Source of the DNA: Haloarcula laminariae
GTDB taxonomy: Archaea; Halobacteriota; Halobacteria; Halobacteriales; Haloarculaceae
DNA: 64,000 nt
Direction: 5' to 3'
Assembly (NCBI RefSeq): GCF_025457605.1
Contig: NZ_JAMZFY010000001.1
Span: 1,240,001 to 1,304,000, forward strand
Shown: one piece after another, positions 7,841 to 16,245 of the stretch
Layout: each line of letters begins with the position of its first letter
Position numbering within the stretch: position 1 is the first letter of the stretch
The notes under the pieces: generated by a model
Seen by the model: the letters and a program-made list of their open reading frames with translations, nothing else
What the model was told of the DNA's origin: nothing
Databases searched by the model: none
Position numbers and translations under genes: made by a program

Positions 7841-8029
7841 ATGGAAATCGTCGTCGAGGACCCACAGCGCACCGGCGGAATCACGACCTACCAGCCGGCC
7901 CAGTACAGCTACGACGGGGAGACGGAGATGTGGTCGCTCCGGCTCACCGACGGTGGCCGCGAGGTCGAACGGCTGATACCCAGGGAGCGGGTCGTCTACA
8001 TCGAGGACGAACCGGTCACCGACCGATAG
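7841..8029 (+). CDS. Small uncharacterised protein encoded against the cobalamin genes
   Basis: This 62-residue acidic protein, MEIVVEDPQRTGGITTYQP through EDEPVTDR, looks like one small beta-sheet domain (alternating strands such as YSYDGETEMWSLRLTD and VERLIPRERVVYIED). It is the only plus-strand gene between cbiT and DUF3209. It runs into the 3' end of cbiG with a convergent overlap of 14 bases and shares a 110-base divergent region with the cbiH promoter. The ATG at 7841 is preferred because the frame upstream has no protein-like composition. Function is unknown. Its location suggests co-regulation or a deliberate boundary between the two corrin operons. Confidence 0.65.
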   Translation: MEIVVEDPQRTGGITTYQPAQYSYDGETEMWSLRLTDGGREVERLIPRERVVYIEDEPVTDR

Positions 8030-8987
8030 CGACCGTCACCGCTTCGTCGTAGCGGGTCTTCTCGGCCAGCAGGTCGTGCTCGCGGCCGCCGGCGATGGCG
8101 CTGGCCTCGGCGATGCCGGGCCAGCCGATGAGCTCCTTCGAGCGGGAGGGGGTCGGCCCCTCGAACTCCTCCAGAGTCCCCTTCTCGAAGGCGACGACGC
8201 CCAGGTCCCAGGCCTCGGCGGCGGCGAGCATGCCGTCCTCGTCGGCCTTGCGGGTGCCCGTCGCCACGAACTCCACGTCCGAGCGGTCGAGGCCCGCCTC
8301 GTCCAGCGCGGCGTCCCACGCGGCGTGGAACTGCTCGACGTCGGCGCCGGCGACGGAGCCACAGCCCAGGACGACGCCGTCGTCGCCGTTTCGCTTGAGG
8401 ACGCTCACGTCGTCGTCGACCAGGACCGCCTTCGGCCCGTCGAGGCGCTCGACCGGCCCGAGTTCGTCGTCGAGCACGGCGAGGTTCGTCGCGACCGTCG
8501 AGTCGCCGTTGACGACGTGGGCGTCGAGGGCTTTGGCCTGCTTCTCGACGCCCTGCTTGCCCGCGGCCTCGCTCGCGGTCGTCATCGCCGGCACCGCGCC
8601 CATGCTCGCGAGGTCGTCGGCGACCTGGTTCGCGCCGTGGTGGCCGCCGGTGATGGGGATGGCCCAGGTGAGCTCCTCGTCGACGACGCAGATGGCCGGG
8701 TCGTCCCACTTGTCGTCGAGCAGGTGGGCCGTCTTGCGCATCGCGATGCCGCTTGCCATCAGGCCGACGAAGCAGTCGTACTCGCCCCAGTGTTCCTCGA
8801 ACACGTCGCCGTGGTACTCGACGATGTCGATGGACTCGTAGCGGTCGCCGATACCGTCGACGATGTCCTCGGCGGTGTCCATCTTGCGCTCGAAGGCGAC
8901 GATAGCTATATCCTCCGCGACCTCCCCGTCGGAGTCGGGCGCTTTGCAACTGTTCGAACCGGAGTCGGAGTCGCTGTCAGTGCTCAT
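8016..8987 (-). CDS. cbiG: Cobalt-precorrin-5A hydrolase CbiG
   Basis: CbiG opens the delta-lactone of cobalt-precorrin-5A and releases acetaldehyde. The 323-residue protein shows the N-terminal domain with a glycine-rich ASGIAMRKTAHLL, the hallmark GGHHGAN near residue 115, and a C-terminal domain with VLGCGSVAG and ATGTRKADEDG. The first 20 residues are a Ser/Asp-rich tail containing one Cys (NSCKAPDSD), similar in style to the tail of the cbiH paralogue. It ends the cbiT-cbiL-cbiF-cbiG unit; its start codon shares one base with the cbiF stop. Confidence 0.9.
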   Translation of the reverse strand: MSTDSDSDSGSNSCKAPDSDGEVAEDIAIVAFERKMDTAEDIVDGIGDRYESIDIVEYHGDVFEEHWGEYDCFVGLMASGIAMRKTAHLLDDKWDDPAICVVDEELTWAIPITGGHHGANQVADDLASMGAVPAMTTASEAAGKQGVEKQAKALDAHVVNGDSTVATNLAVLDDELGPVERLDGPKAVLVDDDVSVLKRNGDDGVVLGCGSVAGADVEQFHAAWDAALDEAGLDRSDVEFVATGTRKADEDGMLAAAEAWDLGVVAFEKGTLEEFEGPTPSRSKELIGWPGIAEASAIAGGREHDLLAEKTRYDEAVTVAIGR

Positions 8988-9871
8988 TAATCGTCTGCCT
9001 CCTGCGATGTGTCGTCCCCGCTACCACCACTGGCCCACTCGCCATACAGGAACGAGCGCTCGTAGTCCTCCCCGCCCACCGCATCGCCGATGATGACCAT
9101 CGCCGAGGCCCGATACCCCGCGTCCTCGACTTTCGCACCGATGGTCTCGATGGTCCCCTCGATGACCTCCTCGTCGGGCCAGGAGGCGTGGTACACCGCC
9201 GCGACGGGCGTCTCGGGGTCGTGGCCGTCCGCGACGAGGCGCTCCATCGTCTCGCTGACGGCGTGGGTCCCGAGGTAGATACACGTCGTCACGTCGCCCA
9301 TCCCGACGAAGTCGGAGATGTGGTCCTCCTCCTCGGTCAGCGTCTTGCCCTGCGGGCGGGTGAAGGCGACGTGGTTGGCGACCTCGTTCAGCGTCAGCTG
9401 GGTCCGCATCGTCGCGCTGGCGGCGAAGGCGCTGGTGACGCCGGGAACGATGTAGGTCGGGACGCCCTCGTGTTCCAGAGCGTCCATCTGTTCCAGCGCG
9501 GCGCCGTAGATAGCTGGGTCGCCGCTGTGGAGCCGGACGACGGTGTCGCCGGCCTCGTAGGCGTCCCGCATCAGTGGAATCAGCTCCTCCAGGTCCTTCC
9601 CGATGGAGGAGACGGTCTCGGCGTCGGCGCAGTACTCCTCCAGCAGTTCGCTGTTGACCAGCGAGCCGGCGTGGACCACGAGGTCGGCGTCGGCCAGCAG
9701 GTCGCGGCCCGCGACCGTCAGGAGCCGGGGGTCGCCCGGGCCGGCACCCACGAAGGGGATGCCCTCCTGCTCGTCGCCCGCGCTGTGGTCGTAGACGCGG
9801 TCGTCGCGGTCGGTCGCGACGGCGTCGATAGCGTCCTGCGGGTCGGTCTCCTGGGTGCGCTCGTCGGTCAT
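8987..9871 (-). CDS. cbiF: Cobalt-precorrin-4 C11-methyltransferase CbiF
   Basis: This 294-residue SAM-dependent methyltransferase adds the C11 methyl group to cobalt-precorrin-4. Motifs include VGAGPGDPRLLTVAG near residue 41, LHSGDPAIYGAALEQM, VPGVTSAFAASATM and FTRPQGKT. The last motif and the GDPRLLT start separate CbiF/CobM from the other family members. A 35-residue acidic extension precedes the catalytic domain. The gene overlaps cbiL by 4 bases and cbiG by 1 base. Confidence 0.92.
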   Translation of the reverse strand: MTDERTQETDPQDAIDAVATDRDDRVYDHSAGDEQEGIPFVGAGPGDPRLLTVAGRDLLADADLVVHAGSLVNSELLEEYCADAETVSSIGKDLEELIPLMRDAYEAGDTVVRLHSGDPAIYGAALEQMDALEHEGVPTYIVPGVTSAFAASATMRTQLTLNEVANHVAFTRPQGKTLTEEEDHISDFVGMGDVTTCIYLGTHAVSETMERLVADGHDPETPVAAVYHASWPDEEVIEGTIETIGAKVEDAGYRASAMVIIGDAVGGEDYERSFLYGEWASGGSGDDTSQEADD

Positions 9872-10653
9872 TCTCGCACCTCGTCGCCACAGAGGGCGGC
9901 CTCGGAGCGCTCCTGTCGGGCGATGCTCGCCGCCCCGCCGTCGGAGATGACCCCCGCGCTATCGACCCCTTCGAGGAAGGCGTCGGTGGCCTGCTCGACC
10001 CGGGCGTCTGGCTTCTCGGCGTAGGCCAGCGTGTAGTAGTCCCGCTCGCCTATCTCGGCGGGGTCGTCGGTCACTACGGTCTCGCCCTGCTCCATGAACA
10101 GCCGTCGGCCGTAGGTCACGTCGTAGCCCGCCTCGACCAGCCCCGCGTGGGTCGCGGGCGCGTCGGTCACCTTGAACAGAATCATCCGGTCGGGCCCCGT
10201 CGGCGCGACGCCGCCGTCGGCCTCCCGCAGCGCCAGGCTCGACCCCGCGGTGACCTCGACGCCCAGCGCCGTCGCGAATGCCGTCACCGCGCTCACGCCG
10301 GGGACGACCTCCAGGTCGACCTCGGGGTGGAACGCGGCCAGCGTCCGCCGGAGGTGACCGAAGGTCGAGTAGACGTTCGGGTCCCCCAGCGTGACGAACG
10401 CGGCGTCGCCCTCGCGGGCCCGCGGGGCGATTTCGGCCGCGGCCTCTTTCCAGGCCGAGCGCAGTTTCTCCTCGTCGCGCGTCATCGGGAAGTCGAGGTC
10501 GCCGATGCGCTCCTCGGGGACGTGTTTGGTCGCGACAGTCCGCGAGAGCCGACCCGGCGAGTAGACCACGTCGGCGTTTTCGAGGGCGCGCTTGCCCCGA
10601 ACCGTCACTAGGTCCGCCTGGCCGGGCCCGAGGCCGACGCCGTAGAGAGTCAT
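9868..10653 (-). CDS. cbiL: Cobalt-factor II C20-methyltransferase CbiL
   Basis: This 261-residue protein is the first SAM-dependent methyltransferase after cobalt insertion and acts at C20. It begins MTLYGVGLGPGQADLVTVRG and contains VTLGDPNVYSTFGHLRR and VPGVSAVTAFATALG. TLGDP with STF is typical for CbiL/CobI. It overlaps cbiT upstream and cbiF downstream by 4 bases each, so the four genes are read as one translationally coupled operon. Confidence 0.92.
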   Translation of the reverse strand: MTLYGVGLGPGQADLVTVRGKRALENADVVYSPGRLSRTVATKHVPEERIGDLDFPMTRDEEKLRSAWKEAAAEIAPRAREGDAAFVTLGDPNVYSTFGHLRRTLAAFHPEVDLEVVPGVSAVTAFATALGVEVTAGSSLALREADGGVAPTGPDRMILFKVTDAPATHAGLVEAGYDVTYGRRLFMEQGETVVTDDPAEIGERDYYTLAYAEKPDARVEQATDAFLEGVDSAGVISDGGAASIARQERSEAALCGDEVRE

Positions 10654-11246
10654 CGGTCGCCCCCCTGTGACTCGGCCGGCCTCCCGCCGTCGGCCGCGAC
10701 CGCCTCGCTCGCACTGCCGACGAGCATGTAGACGGGGTTCTCCGAATCGAAGCTCGTCGCCCCGGCCAGCTCGTAACCGTGGCTCACCTGGAACTGGAGG
10801 ACCTCCTCCAGCAGGTCCCGGTCACGGAAGGCCTGGGTCGCCGCGCCGGCGACCTCCAGCCGGGAGACGTTCATCACGACGCGGTCGATACCGGTCTCGG
10901 CGGCGTGGTCGAGGACGGCCTCGTAGTTGCGGCTGCCGCCCAGGAAGAGCGCGTCGGCGTCGGCCGGGAGCCCCTCGGGCGCCTCGGCCTCCCGCAGGGT
11001 AACGTCGGCCTCGGTGTCGTTCGCGGCCAGGTTCTTCTCCGTCACTTCGAGCCGCTCCGGTTTCCGTTCGAGCGCGGTGACCTCGCCCGCGCGTCGGGCC
11101 GCCTCGACGGTGACGGCGCCGGTACAGGAGCCGACCTCGACGAAGTGGTCCGACGGGCCGAGCGCGAGCTTGCTCGCGAGGACCGCCCGGACCTCCGGCT
11201 TCGTCGGCCCGGCTTTCGCGTCGTGGGGCAACGAGACGTGTGCCAT
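10650..11246 (-). CDS. cbiT: Cobalt-precorrin-6B C15-methyltransferase (decarboxylating) CbiT
   Basis: CbiT methylates C15 and decarboxylates the acetate side chain at C12. The 198-residue protein is a class I Rossmann methyltransferase with SAM motif VEVGSCTGAVTVEAARR near residues 41-57 and a later LFLGGSRNYE. The ATG at 11246 (MAHVSLPHD) is chosen over an in-frame alternative 33 bases upstream because it lies 24 bases from the TATA element and would start a leaderless mRNA. It heads the cbiT-cbiL-cbiF-cbiG operon. CbiE, often paired with CbiT, is not in the window. Confidence 0.9.
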   Translation of the reverse strand: MAHVSLPHDAKAGPTKPEVRAVLASKLALGPSDHFVEVGSCTGAVTVEAARRAGEVTALERKPERLEVTEKNLAANDTEADVTLREAEAPEGLPADADALFLGGSRNYEAVLDHAAETGIDRVVMNVSRLEVAGAATQAFRDRDLLEEVLQFQVSHGYELAGATSFDSENPVYMLVGSASEAVAADGGRPAESQGGDR

Positions 11247-11269
11247 GCGCAGTATAAACTCACGTGGGG

Positions 11270-11289
11270 CATAAATCAATTGTGCTTGT
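11270..11289 (-). promoter_or_regulatory. cbiT-operon promoter and putative cobalamin operator
   Basis: Minus-strand ACAAGCACAATTG (11289-11277) precedes the TATA-like ATTTATG (11276-11270). It repeats the architecture seen at the cbiH promoter. The core CAA-N6-TTG is an inverted repeat. The divergently encoded winged-helix regulator starting at 11395 is a reasonable candidate to bind it. Confidence 0.6.
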
Positions 11290-11394
11290 ACTACACCAAC
11301 CCTCGTTGTCTTATCGGCGATTTCTCCCCGATTTCGGCCAAGCCAGCCTTCGATAACGAAAAGCTACTTTAGCTCGTAGACCCGAGAGAGCCGT

Positions 11395-12207
11395 ATGGGA
11401 CAGCGTTCGGACGGGAGCGAGGAGTTCGGCGTCCTCCGGAGCAAGCGGACCGCGACACGGTACCAGATACTGGTCGAGGTCGCGGAGCGCCAGCCGGCGG
11501 TCAGCCAGCAGGAGATAGCGGACGCCATCGGTATCACCTCCCAGGCCGTCAGCGACTACCTCCGCGGGCTCGCCGACGAGGGCCACGTCACCAAACACGG
11601 CCGCGGTCGCTACGAGGTGACGAAGGAGGGCGTCGACTGGCTCATCTCCCAGACCGACGCGCTGCGGAGCTTCGTGAGCCACGTCTCCGAGGACATCATC
11701 GGGCAGGTCGACATCGAGACGGTGCTGGCCACGAGCGACATCGAGGAGGGGGAGACGGTGTCGGTGACGATGCGCGACGGCGTGTTGCGGGCCATCGCGG
11801 GCGACGCCGGGAACGCGACCGCGGTCGCGGTGACCGACGCCGACGCCGGTGGGGACCTGGGCATCACCAACGTCGAGGGCGTCGTCGAGTACGACCTCGG
11901 CGACGTGACCGCGGTGTCGATTCCCCGGGTGCAAAACGACGGGAGCGCGGCCGTCGACGCCGACCGCATCGCGCAGTTGGCGAGCGACCACGACCTCGTC
12001 GCCGTCGCCGGCGTCGAGGCGCTGGCCGCCGCCCGGGCCGCCGACGTGCCGGTCGACATCCGCTACGGGAGCGTCGCCGCCGTCGAGGAGGCCGCCACGA
12101 AGGGCCAGGACGTGCTCCTGCTGTCGAGCGCCGACCGGCTCTCGACCCACACCGACGCCCTGGCCGGGGCCAACATCGGCTACGAAGTGCTCGACGCCGC
12201 CGAGTAA
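11395..12207 (+). CDS. Winged-helix transcriptional regulator with large C-terminal sensor-like domain
   Basis: Residues 20-85 of this 270-residue protein form a winged helix: ATRYQILVEVAERQ, recognition helix QQEIADAIGITSQAVSDYLRGL, then a wing HGRGRYEVT. The rest (90-270) is an alpha/beta domain of a haloarchaeal type with Asp/Ala-rich strands and no recognisable ligand motif. It is transcribed away from cbiT with 148 bases between the start codons. A CTACTTTA element about 26 bases before the ATG fits a leaderless start. Context points to a regulator of the cobalamin operons; this is inference. Confidence 0.75.
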   Translation: MGQRSDGSEEFGVLRSKRTATRYQILVEVAERQPAVSQQEIADAIGITSQAVSDYLRGLADEGHVTKHGRGRYEVTKEGVDWLISQTDALRSFVSHVSEDIIGQVDIETVLATSDIEEGETVSVTMRDGVLRAIAGDAGNATAVAVTDADAGGDLGITNVEGVVEYDLGDVTAVSIPRVQNDGSAAVDADRIAQLASDHDLVAVAGVEALAAARAADVPVDIRYGSVAAVEEAATKGQDVLLLSSADRLSTHTDALAGANIGYEVLDAAE

Positions 12208-12308
12208 TCACGCGGCGTTACGCGAAGCATTCTGACCAAAACAGTTGGTCCAGCCGAGGACGAGCCGGACCTACAGGGACCCCGCACGCACCGCTGGCCG
12301 GACGAGCG

Positions 12309-13322
12309 TCAGGGGTCTAACCCCTCTCTCACCGTCTGCTGGACGGCGATGGACGCGATGTTGACGCCGTACTCGCCGGTTCGCCGAAGGCTGTCGAGCA
12401 GGAGGCCGACGACGTAGGCCTCGGCGGGGTCCTCGTGGGCGTACAGCTCCCGGTCGAGGGCCGATATCTCCTCGTCGAGAGCGTCGTACCGGTCGAGCGC
12501 CGAGTGGGCGGCCTCGATACCGGCGTCGCTCAGGATGACGTCTGCGGCCGTGTCGACCACCTTCCTGGCGTCGGCGCCGATGTCGTCGAGCCGGTCGGCG
12601 AACGCGCCGGGGACGGCTGCGTCAGGGTCGGAAACGAACTGTGCTATCTTGACCGCGTGGTCGGCGACCCGCTCGAACTGCCGGCTGGCGTAGTAGTACT
12701 CGAACAGTTCGGCGCGGCTGTAAGCCAGCTTCTCCACCTCGTGGAGGTTCGTCAGCGCGCGCCGGAAGTGACGGGTCACCATCGCGAACAGCTTGTCCGC
12801 CTCGCTGTCGCGCCTGACGACCCGGTCGGCGAGGTCGGCGTCGTCTTCGAGGACCGCGTCCACGGCGTCGCGATGCATCGCGAGCATCAGTAGCCGGAGC
12901 CGGAGCGCCGACTTGCGGACGTCGACGTTCTCGGCGTCGATGAGGTTGGTCAGTTGAATCCGCGAGTCGGAGGCAGAGAGCAGCTCGAACCCCGACAGCT
13001 CGGCGACCGCCTCCTCGACGACCGCCCGGCGGTGGTCGGAGTGTCCCGTCGGGTCCAGGAGCGTCACCGTGTCGAACCCCACGGCGTGCAGGGCCCTGAT
13101 GCGCTGTCGCAACGCCGTGTCCGAGTCCGTCGCCACGTCGACGGTCGTCTCGTGTTCGGTCCCCGCCGGGTTCGCGCTGGCCTCGACCAGCAGGCTCCCG
13201 TCGCCGTTCGCGTGCAGCGAGAGTACGGACCCCGCCTCGATACCGTGTTCCTGTGCCCACTGCTTCGGCAGCGAAACTGTGAACGTCGTCCCCCCGGAAA
13301 GCTGGACTTTCCGTGTTTCCAT
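12309..13322 (-). CDS. PhoU-type phosphate regulator with N-terminal AbrB-like domain
   Basis: The 337-residue protein starts METRKVQLSGGTTFTVSLPKQWAQEHGI, an AbrB/SpoVT swapped-hairpin DNA-binding domain. Two PhoU helical bundles follow (about 115-210 and 215-320), with repeated E/D-x-x-x-R patterns such as YYYASRQFERVADHAVKI. Proteins of this type repress or tune phosphate-uptake genes in haloarchaea. A minus-strand TATA element (TATAAACA) at 13361-13353 lies about 31 bases before the ATG. It is divergent from a second PhoU-like gene and next to the phosphonate locus, suggesting a phosphorus-response region. Confidence 0.88.
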   Translation of the reverse strand: METRKVQLSGGTTFTVSLPKQWAQEHGIEAGSVLSLHANGDGSLLVEASANPAGTEHETTVDVATDSDTALRQRIRALHAVGFDTVTLLDPTGHSDHRRAVVEEAVAELSGFELLSASDSRIQLTNLIDAENVDVRKSALRLRLLMLAMHRDAVDAVLEDDADLADRVVRRDSEADKLFAMVTRHFRRALTNLHEVEKLAYSRAELFEYYYASRQFERVADHAVKIAQFVSDPDAAVPGAFADRLDDIGADARKVVDTAADVILSDAGIEAAHSALDRYDALDEEISALDRELYAHEDPAEAYVVGLLLDSLRRTGEYGVNIASIAVQQTVREGLDP

Positions 13323-13534
13323 GTGTCATGCACGTAGTAGTACAGTACTTATTGTTTATATGAGGGGAACGTCCTGCTACAGACCAGTATATAGCTATTG
13401 TCAAATTACACTCAACGGCCAGACCCCGTGACAGCGCCACGTCGTCCGTGTGTCTCAATAGGGACGGAACGGCTCAATAGGCGTCCGGACAATCTGTGGG
13501 ACACCGCTATACACGACAACATCGAGTTGCGAGT
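13323..13534. promoter_or_regulatory. Divergent promoter region between two PhoU-type genes
   Basis: These 212 bases carry a minus-strand TATA at 13353-13361 and a plus-strand GCTATACA near 13507, about 27 bases before the ATG at 13535. A short dyad AGTACAGTACT lies near 13338-13348. The second copy of the 25-base element also found at 3175 is at 13418-13442. No protein-like frame is seen. Confidence 0.45.
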
Positions 13535-14428
13535 ATGTCCCGACAACCGTGGCAGCGGCCGCTGGCGTCGACACAGCAGGGCCGCGACGCGACGCGAGCG
13601 CAAGTCGTCGAGGCCATCGACCGGACGGCCCCGGAGACGAAAGGGGAACTGGCCGAGACAGTGGGTATCTCCAAACAGTACCTCTCGGAGCTGCTACAGG
13701 AACTCAAGTCCGAGGACATCGTCCGGAAAGGGTACGTCGTCAACGACGCGGCGGTGTACACGGAGACGCCGGGTATCTCCCGGCTACATGGCGAGGAGAT
13801 CGGGGAAGAGGCGGCCGACCGCGGGCCCGCGGTCCTGGCGTTACTGGAGCGGCTGGAAGCCGTCACCACGTCCCAGTACGAGGCCGCGCGCACGGCCTTC
13901 GAGGGCGGCGAGCCGGAGCAGTCGGCCGACACGCTCGAATCGCTTGCCAACGAGCGGTACTCGGCGGTCATCTCGGAGCTGAAGTCGTACACGCTGACCA
14001 CGGACTGGCCGGGGAACCGCGTGGCCGCGGACCTGGCGACGATAGCGACCAACCTGGAAATCGTCGGCGACCGCGCCTGCTTCATCGCGGACGTGGTCGC
14101 CGAGCGGCCCGCCCCCGGGGCGGGGGTCATCACGGACCGGCTGGAGGAGATATTCGCGGCCGGGGACCGCATCAACGACCTCTTCAGCGCCGTCCTGTTC
14201 GACGCCGACACGTCGGCCTATCCGGAGCTGCGCTCCGAGGAGGCGACCGTCCACCGCGACTTAGACGAGCTGTTCGAGCTGGTGACCGCCTACGACATGG
14301 ACCTCTTTGGCTATCTCGTCACGGTGACACGGGCGCTCGAACGGGCCATCTACTACTGGGCCGACGCCGCCGAGCTGGCGGTCCAGTTACAGACGGGGGT
14401 CGGCCCGGACCACGCGTTGACCTGGTGA
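13535..14428 (+). CDS. Winged-helix PhoU-domain protein
   Basis: This is a 297-residue protein. Residues 20-75 form an HTH (ARAQVVEAIDRTAPETKGELAETVGISKQYLSELLQEL). Residues 105-290 form PhoU-like helical bundles with LEIVGDRACFIADVV and AGDRINDLFSAVLF. The ATG at 13535 is favoured because a plus-strand TATA lies about 27 bases upstream and the protein then begins directly before the HTH. An HTH in place of the AbrB domain makes it a second architecture for phosphate signalling next to the first PhoU gene. It probably responds to phosphate state and could control the phn operons that follow. Confidence 0.8.
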   Translation: MSRQPWQRPLASTQQGRDATRAQVVEAIDRTAPETKGELAETVGISKQYLSELLQELKSEDIVRKGYVVNDAAVYTETPGISRLHGEEIGEEAADRGPAVLALLERLEAVTTSQYEAARTAFEGGEPEQSADTLESLANERYSAVISELKSYTLTTDWPGNRVAADLATIATNLEIVGDRACFIADVVAERPAPGAGVITDRLEEIFAAGDRINDLFSAVLFDADTSAYPELRSEEATVHRDLDELFELVTAYDMDLFGYLVTVTRALERAIYYWADAAELAVQLQTGVGPDHALTW

Positions 14429-14559
14429 CGGCGTCGGTCACGTAGCCGAAGAAAAGCCGTATCGTCGGTCAATACGGTCGCGGAAATCAGTCCCACGTTC
14501 TGAGGGTCAGCGGTGAGAATCACTACCGTGAACGCTCACGTACTGTGACAGCCTCGGCT

Positions 14560-15219
14560 TCAGTCGTGCTTTTCGACCGGCGCCGGCGCGTACTCGTCCA
14601 GAAAGGTCTCCAGGTCGCGAAACGCCGGGAGCCGCTCTGCGAGGGTGTCGTGGTCCCAGGTCCACCACTCGGTCGCCTCGATTCGCTCGGCGACCTCGGG
14701 GCTGAACCGGCGTCGAACCGGCGCGGCCGGGACGCCGGCGACCACGGTGTAGGCGGGGATGTCCTCGGTGACGACCGCACCCGCTCCCACGACCGCGCCC
14801 TTGCCGATAGTGACGCCCGGGAGGACGATAGCGCCGTGTCCGAGCCAGACGTCGTGGCCGACCTCGACTGGCTGGTCGGCGCGCCACTCGAAGACGGACT
14901 CGTCGTCGTCGCCCAGTTCGTACCGCTGCGCGCGGTAGGTGAGGTGGTGGGCCGTCGGCCGGTCGATTGGGTGGTTCGTCGGCCCCAGACGGACGTCCGT
15001 CGCCACGCTGGCGAACCGCCCGACCGTCGTGTAGTCGAGCTGGACCCGCTCCATCAGGTACGTGTAGTCACCGATGGCCGACTCGTTGAGCCGAGCCCCC
15101 GCCCGGACCTCCGTCCAGGCCCCGAGCTCGCTCTCGGTGACGCTGACCGGGTCGTGCAGCGTCGGTTCCGGTCCGAGCGTCCGCGACTGGTCCGGCCCGT
15201 ACGAGTCGATGTACACCAT
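14560..15219 (-). CDS. Phosphonate-locus hexapeptide-repeat acyltransferase
   Basis: This 219-residue left-handed beta-helix protein has hexapeptide repeats of the form [LIV]-G-x-x-x, including [20 protein letters not shown] and the cap [17 protein letters not shown]. It belongs with the hexapeptide transferases regularly found in phn gene clusters. It is the last gene of the phnD-phnC-phnE unit; its ATG follows the phnE stop with no gap. The likely role is acetylation of an aminoalkylphosphonate or of a pathway intermediate, but the acceptor is not evident from sequence. Confidence 0.85.
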   Translation of the reverse strand: MVYIDSYGPDQSRTLGPEPTLHDPVSVTESELGAWTEVRAGARLNESAIGDYTYLMERVQLDYTTVGRFASVATDVRLGPTNHPIDRPTAHHLTYRAQRYELGDDDESVFEWRADQPVEVGHDVWLGHGAIVLPGVTIGKGAVVGAGAVVTEDIPAYTVVAGVPAAPVRRRFSPEVAERIEATEWWTWDHDTLAERLPAFRDLETFLDEYAPAPVEKHD

Positions 15220-16245
15220 CTACCGGCGCCCCGCGGTGGATTCGAGGATTTTCCCGGGAGCGTTGACGAACGCTTCGATGACCCCCGATTTCTCCACGTC
15301 GTCGCCCTCGCGGAGCGCGGACCGGACCCGCTGGCTGACCAGTTCGACCGACCCCGCCAGCAGGAAGATGAGGATGATGCAGGCCATCATCTCCGTGTAG
15401 TGGAACGTCTGGCGCTGGACGTACAGTTCCAGGCCGAGACCGCCGGCACCGATGATGCCCAGCCCGATCGCCGCCCGGACGTTGTGTTCGAGGTCGAACG
15501 CGATCCAGGCGATGAACTGCCGGAACACCTGGCTCAACATCCCGAACGAGACGATCTGTGAGGAACTCGCGCCGGTCGAGCGAATTCCCTCTATCGGCCC
15601 GTCCTCTATCTCTTCGAGTTCGTCGGTGAACAGCCGGCCGAGATACCCCGTGGTGTCGACCATGATCGCAAGCGCGCCGGTAAAGGGCGTGACACCGGCC
15701 AGCGGAATCAGGATGAGGAACCACACGATCCCCGGGATGGCGCGGATGAGGCTCATCGTCCCGCGGAAGAAGAAGTTGAACGGATAGGGAACGACCCGCT
15801 CGCTGGACATGACACCGAAGAACAGCGCAAGCGGAAGCCCGAGCACTGTCCCGGCGAAGGCGACGGCCATCGTGACGAACATCGCGCCCCAGACGATCTG
15901 TCCGCCCTCTACCGTGAGAATGAGGTTCTCCGCGACGATGAAGTCGGCGTACGCGCCGATGTCGACGAACGGGATGCCGAAGTACGTCGTCGGCGGGAAG
16001 TATTCGAGCAGTGCCTCGTAGAACTGGTCCAGTTGGCCGACCAGCTCGGCGAGACTGAATTCGATGAGGACGAGACTGGCGTAGAACGCCGCGTAGGTGC
16101 CGATCAGACCGATGAGCGTCCAGAGCCGCCGCTTGGTCTTGCGGCGTTTCATGTCCTGGAGCTTCCGTTCGGCCGGCGAGTCGCCGGCGTCGCCGTAGCC
16201 GAAGTACGCCGCAATCGAGTTATCCTCCGACGGGGGCATGCTCAT
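15220..16245 (-). CDS. phnE: Phosphonate ABC transporter permease PhnE
   Basis: This 341-residue inner-membrane permease begins MSMPPSEDNSIAAYFGYGD with an 85-residue hydrophilic N-terminus before the first membrane segment. About six hydrophobic segments follow. The EAA-type cytoplasmic loop reads EEIEDGPIEGIRSTGASSSQIVSFGMLSQ near residues 215-245, as in PhnE. The start at 16245 is set by the 4-base overlap with the phnC stop. It would pair as a homodimer with PhnC and receive substrate from PhnD. Confidence 0.9.
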   Translation of the reverse strand: MSMPPSEDNSIAAYFGYGDAGDSPAERKLQDMKRRKTKRRLWTLIGLIGTYAAFYASLVLIEFSLAELVGQLDQFYEALLEYFPPTTYFGIPFVDIGAYADFIVAENLILTVEGGQIVWGAMFVTMAVAFAGTVLGLPLALFFGVMSSERVVPYPFNFFFRGTMSLIRAIPGIVWFLILIPLAGVTPFTGALAIMVDTTGYLGRLFTDELEEIEDGPIEGIRSTGASSSQIVSFGMLSQVFRQFIAWIAFDLEHNVRAAIGLGIIGAGGLGLELYVQRQTFHYTEMMACIILIFLLAGSVELVSQRVRSALREGDDVEKSGVIEAFVNAPGKILESTAGRR

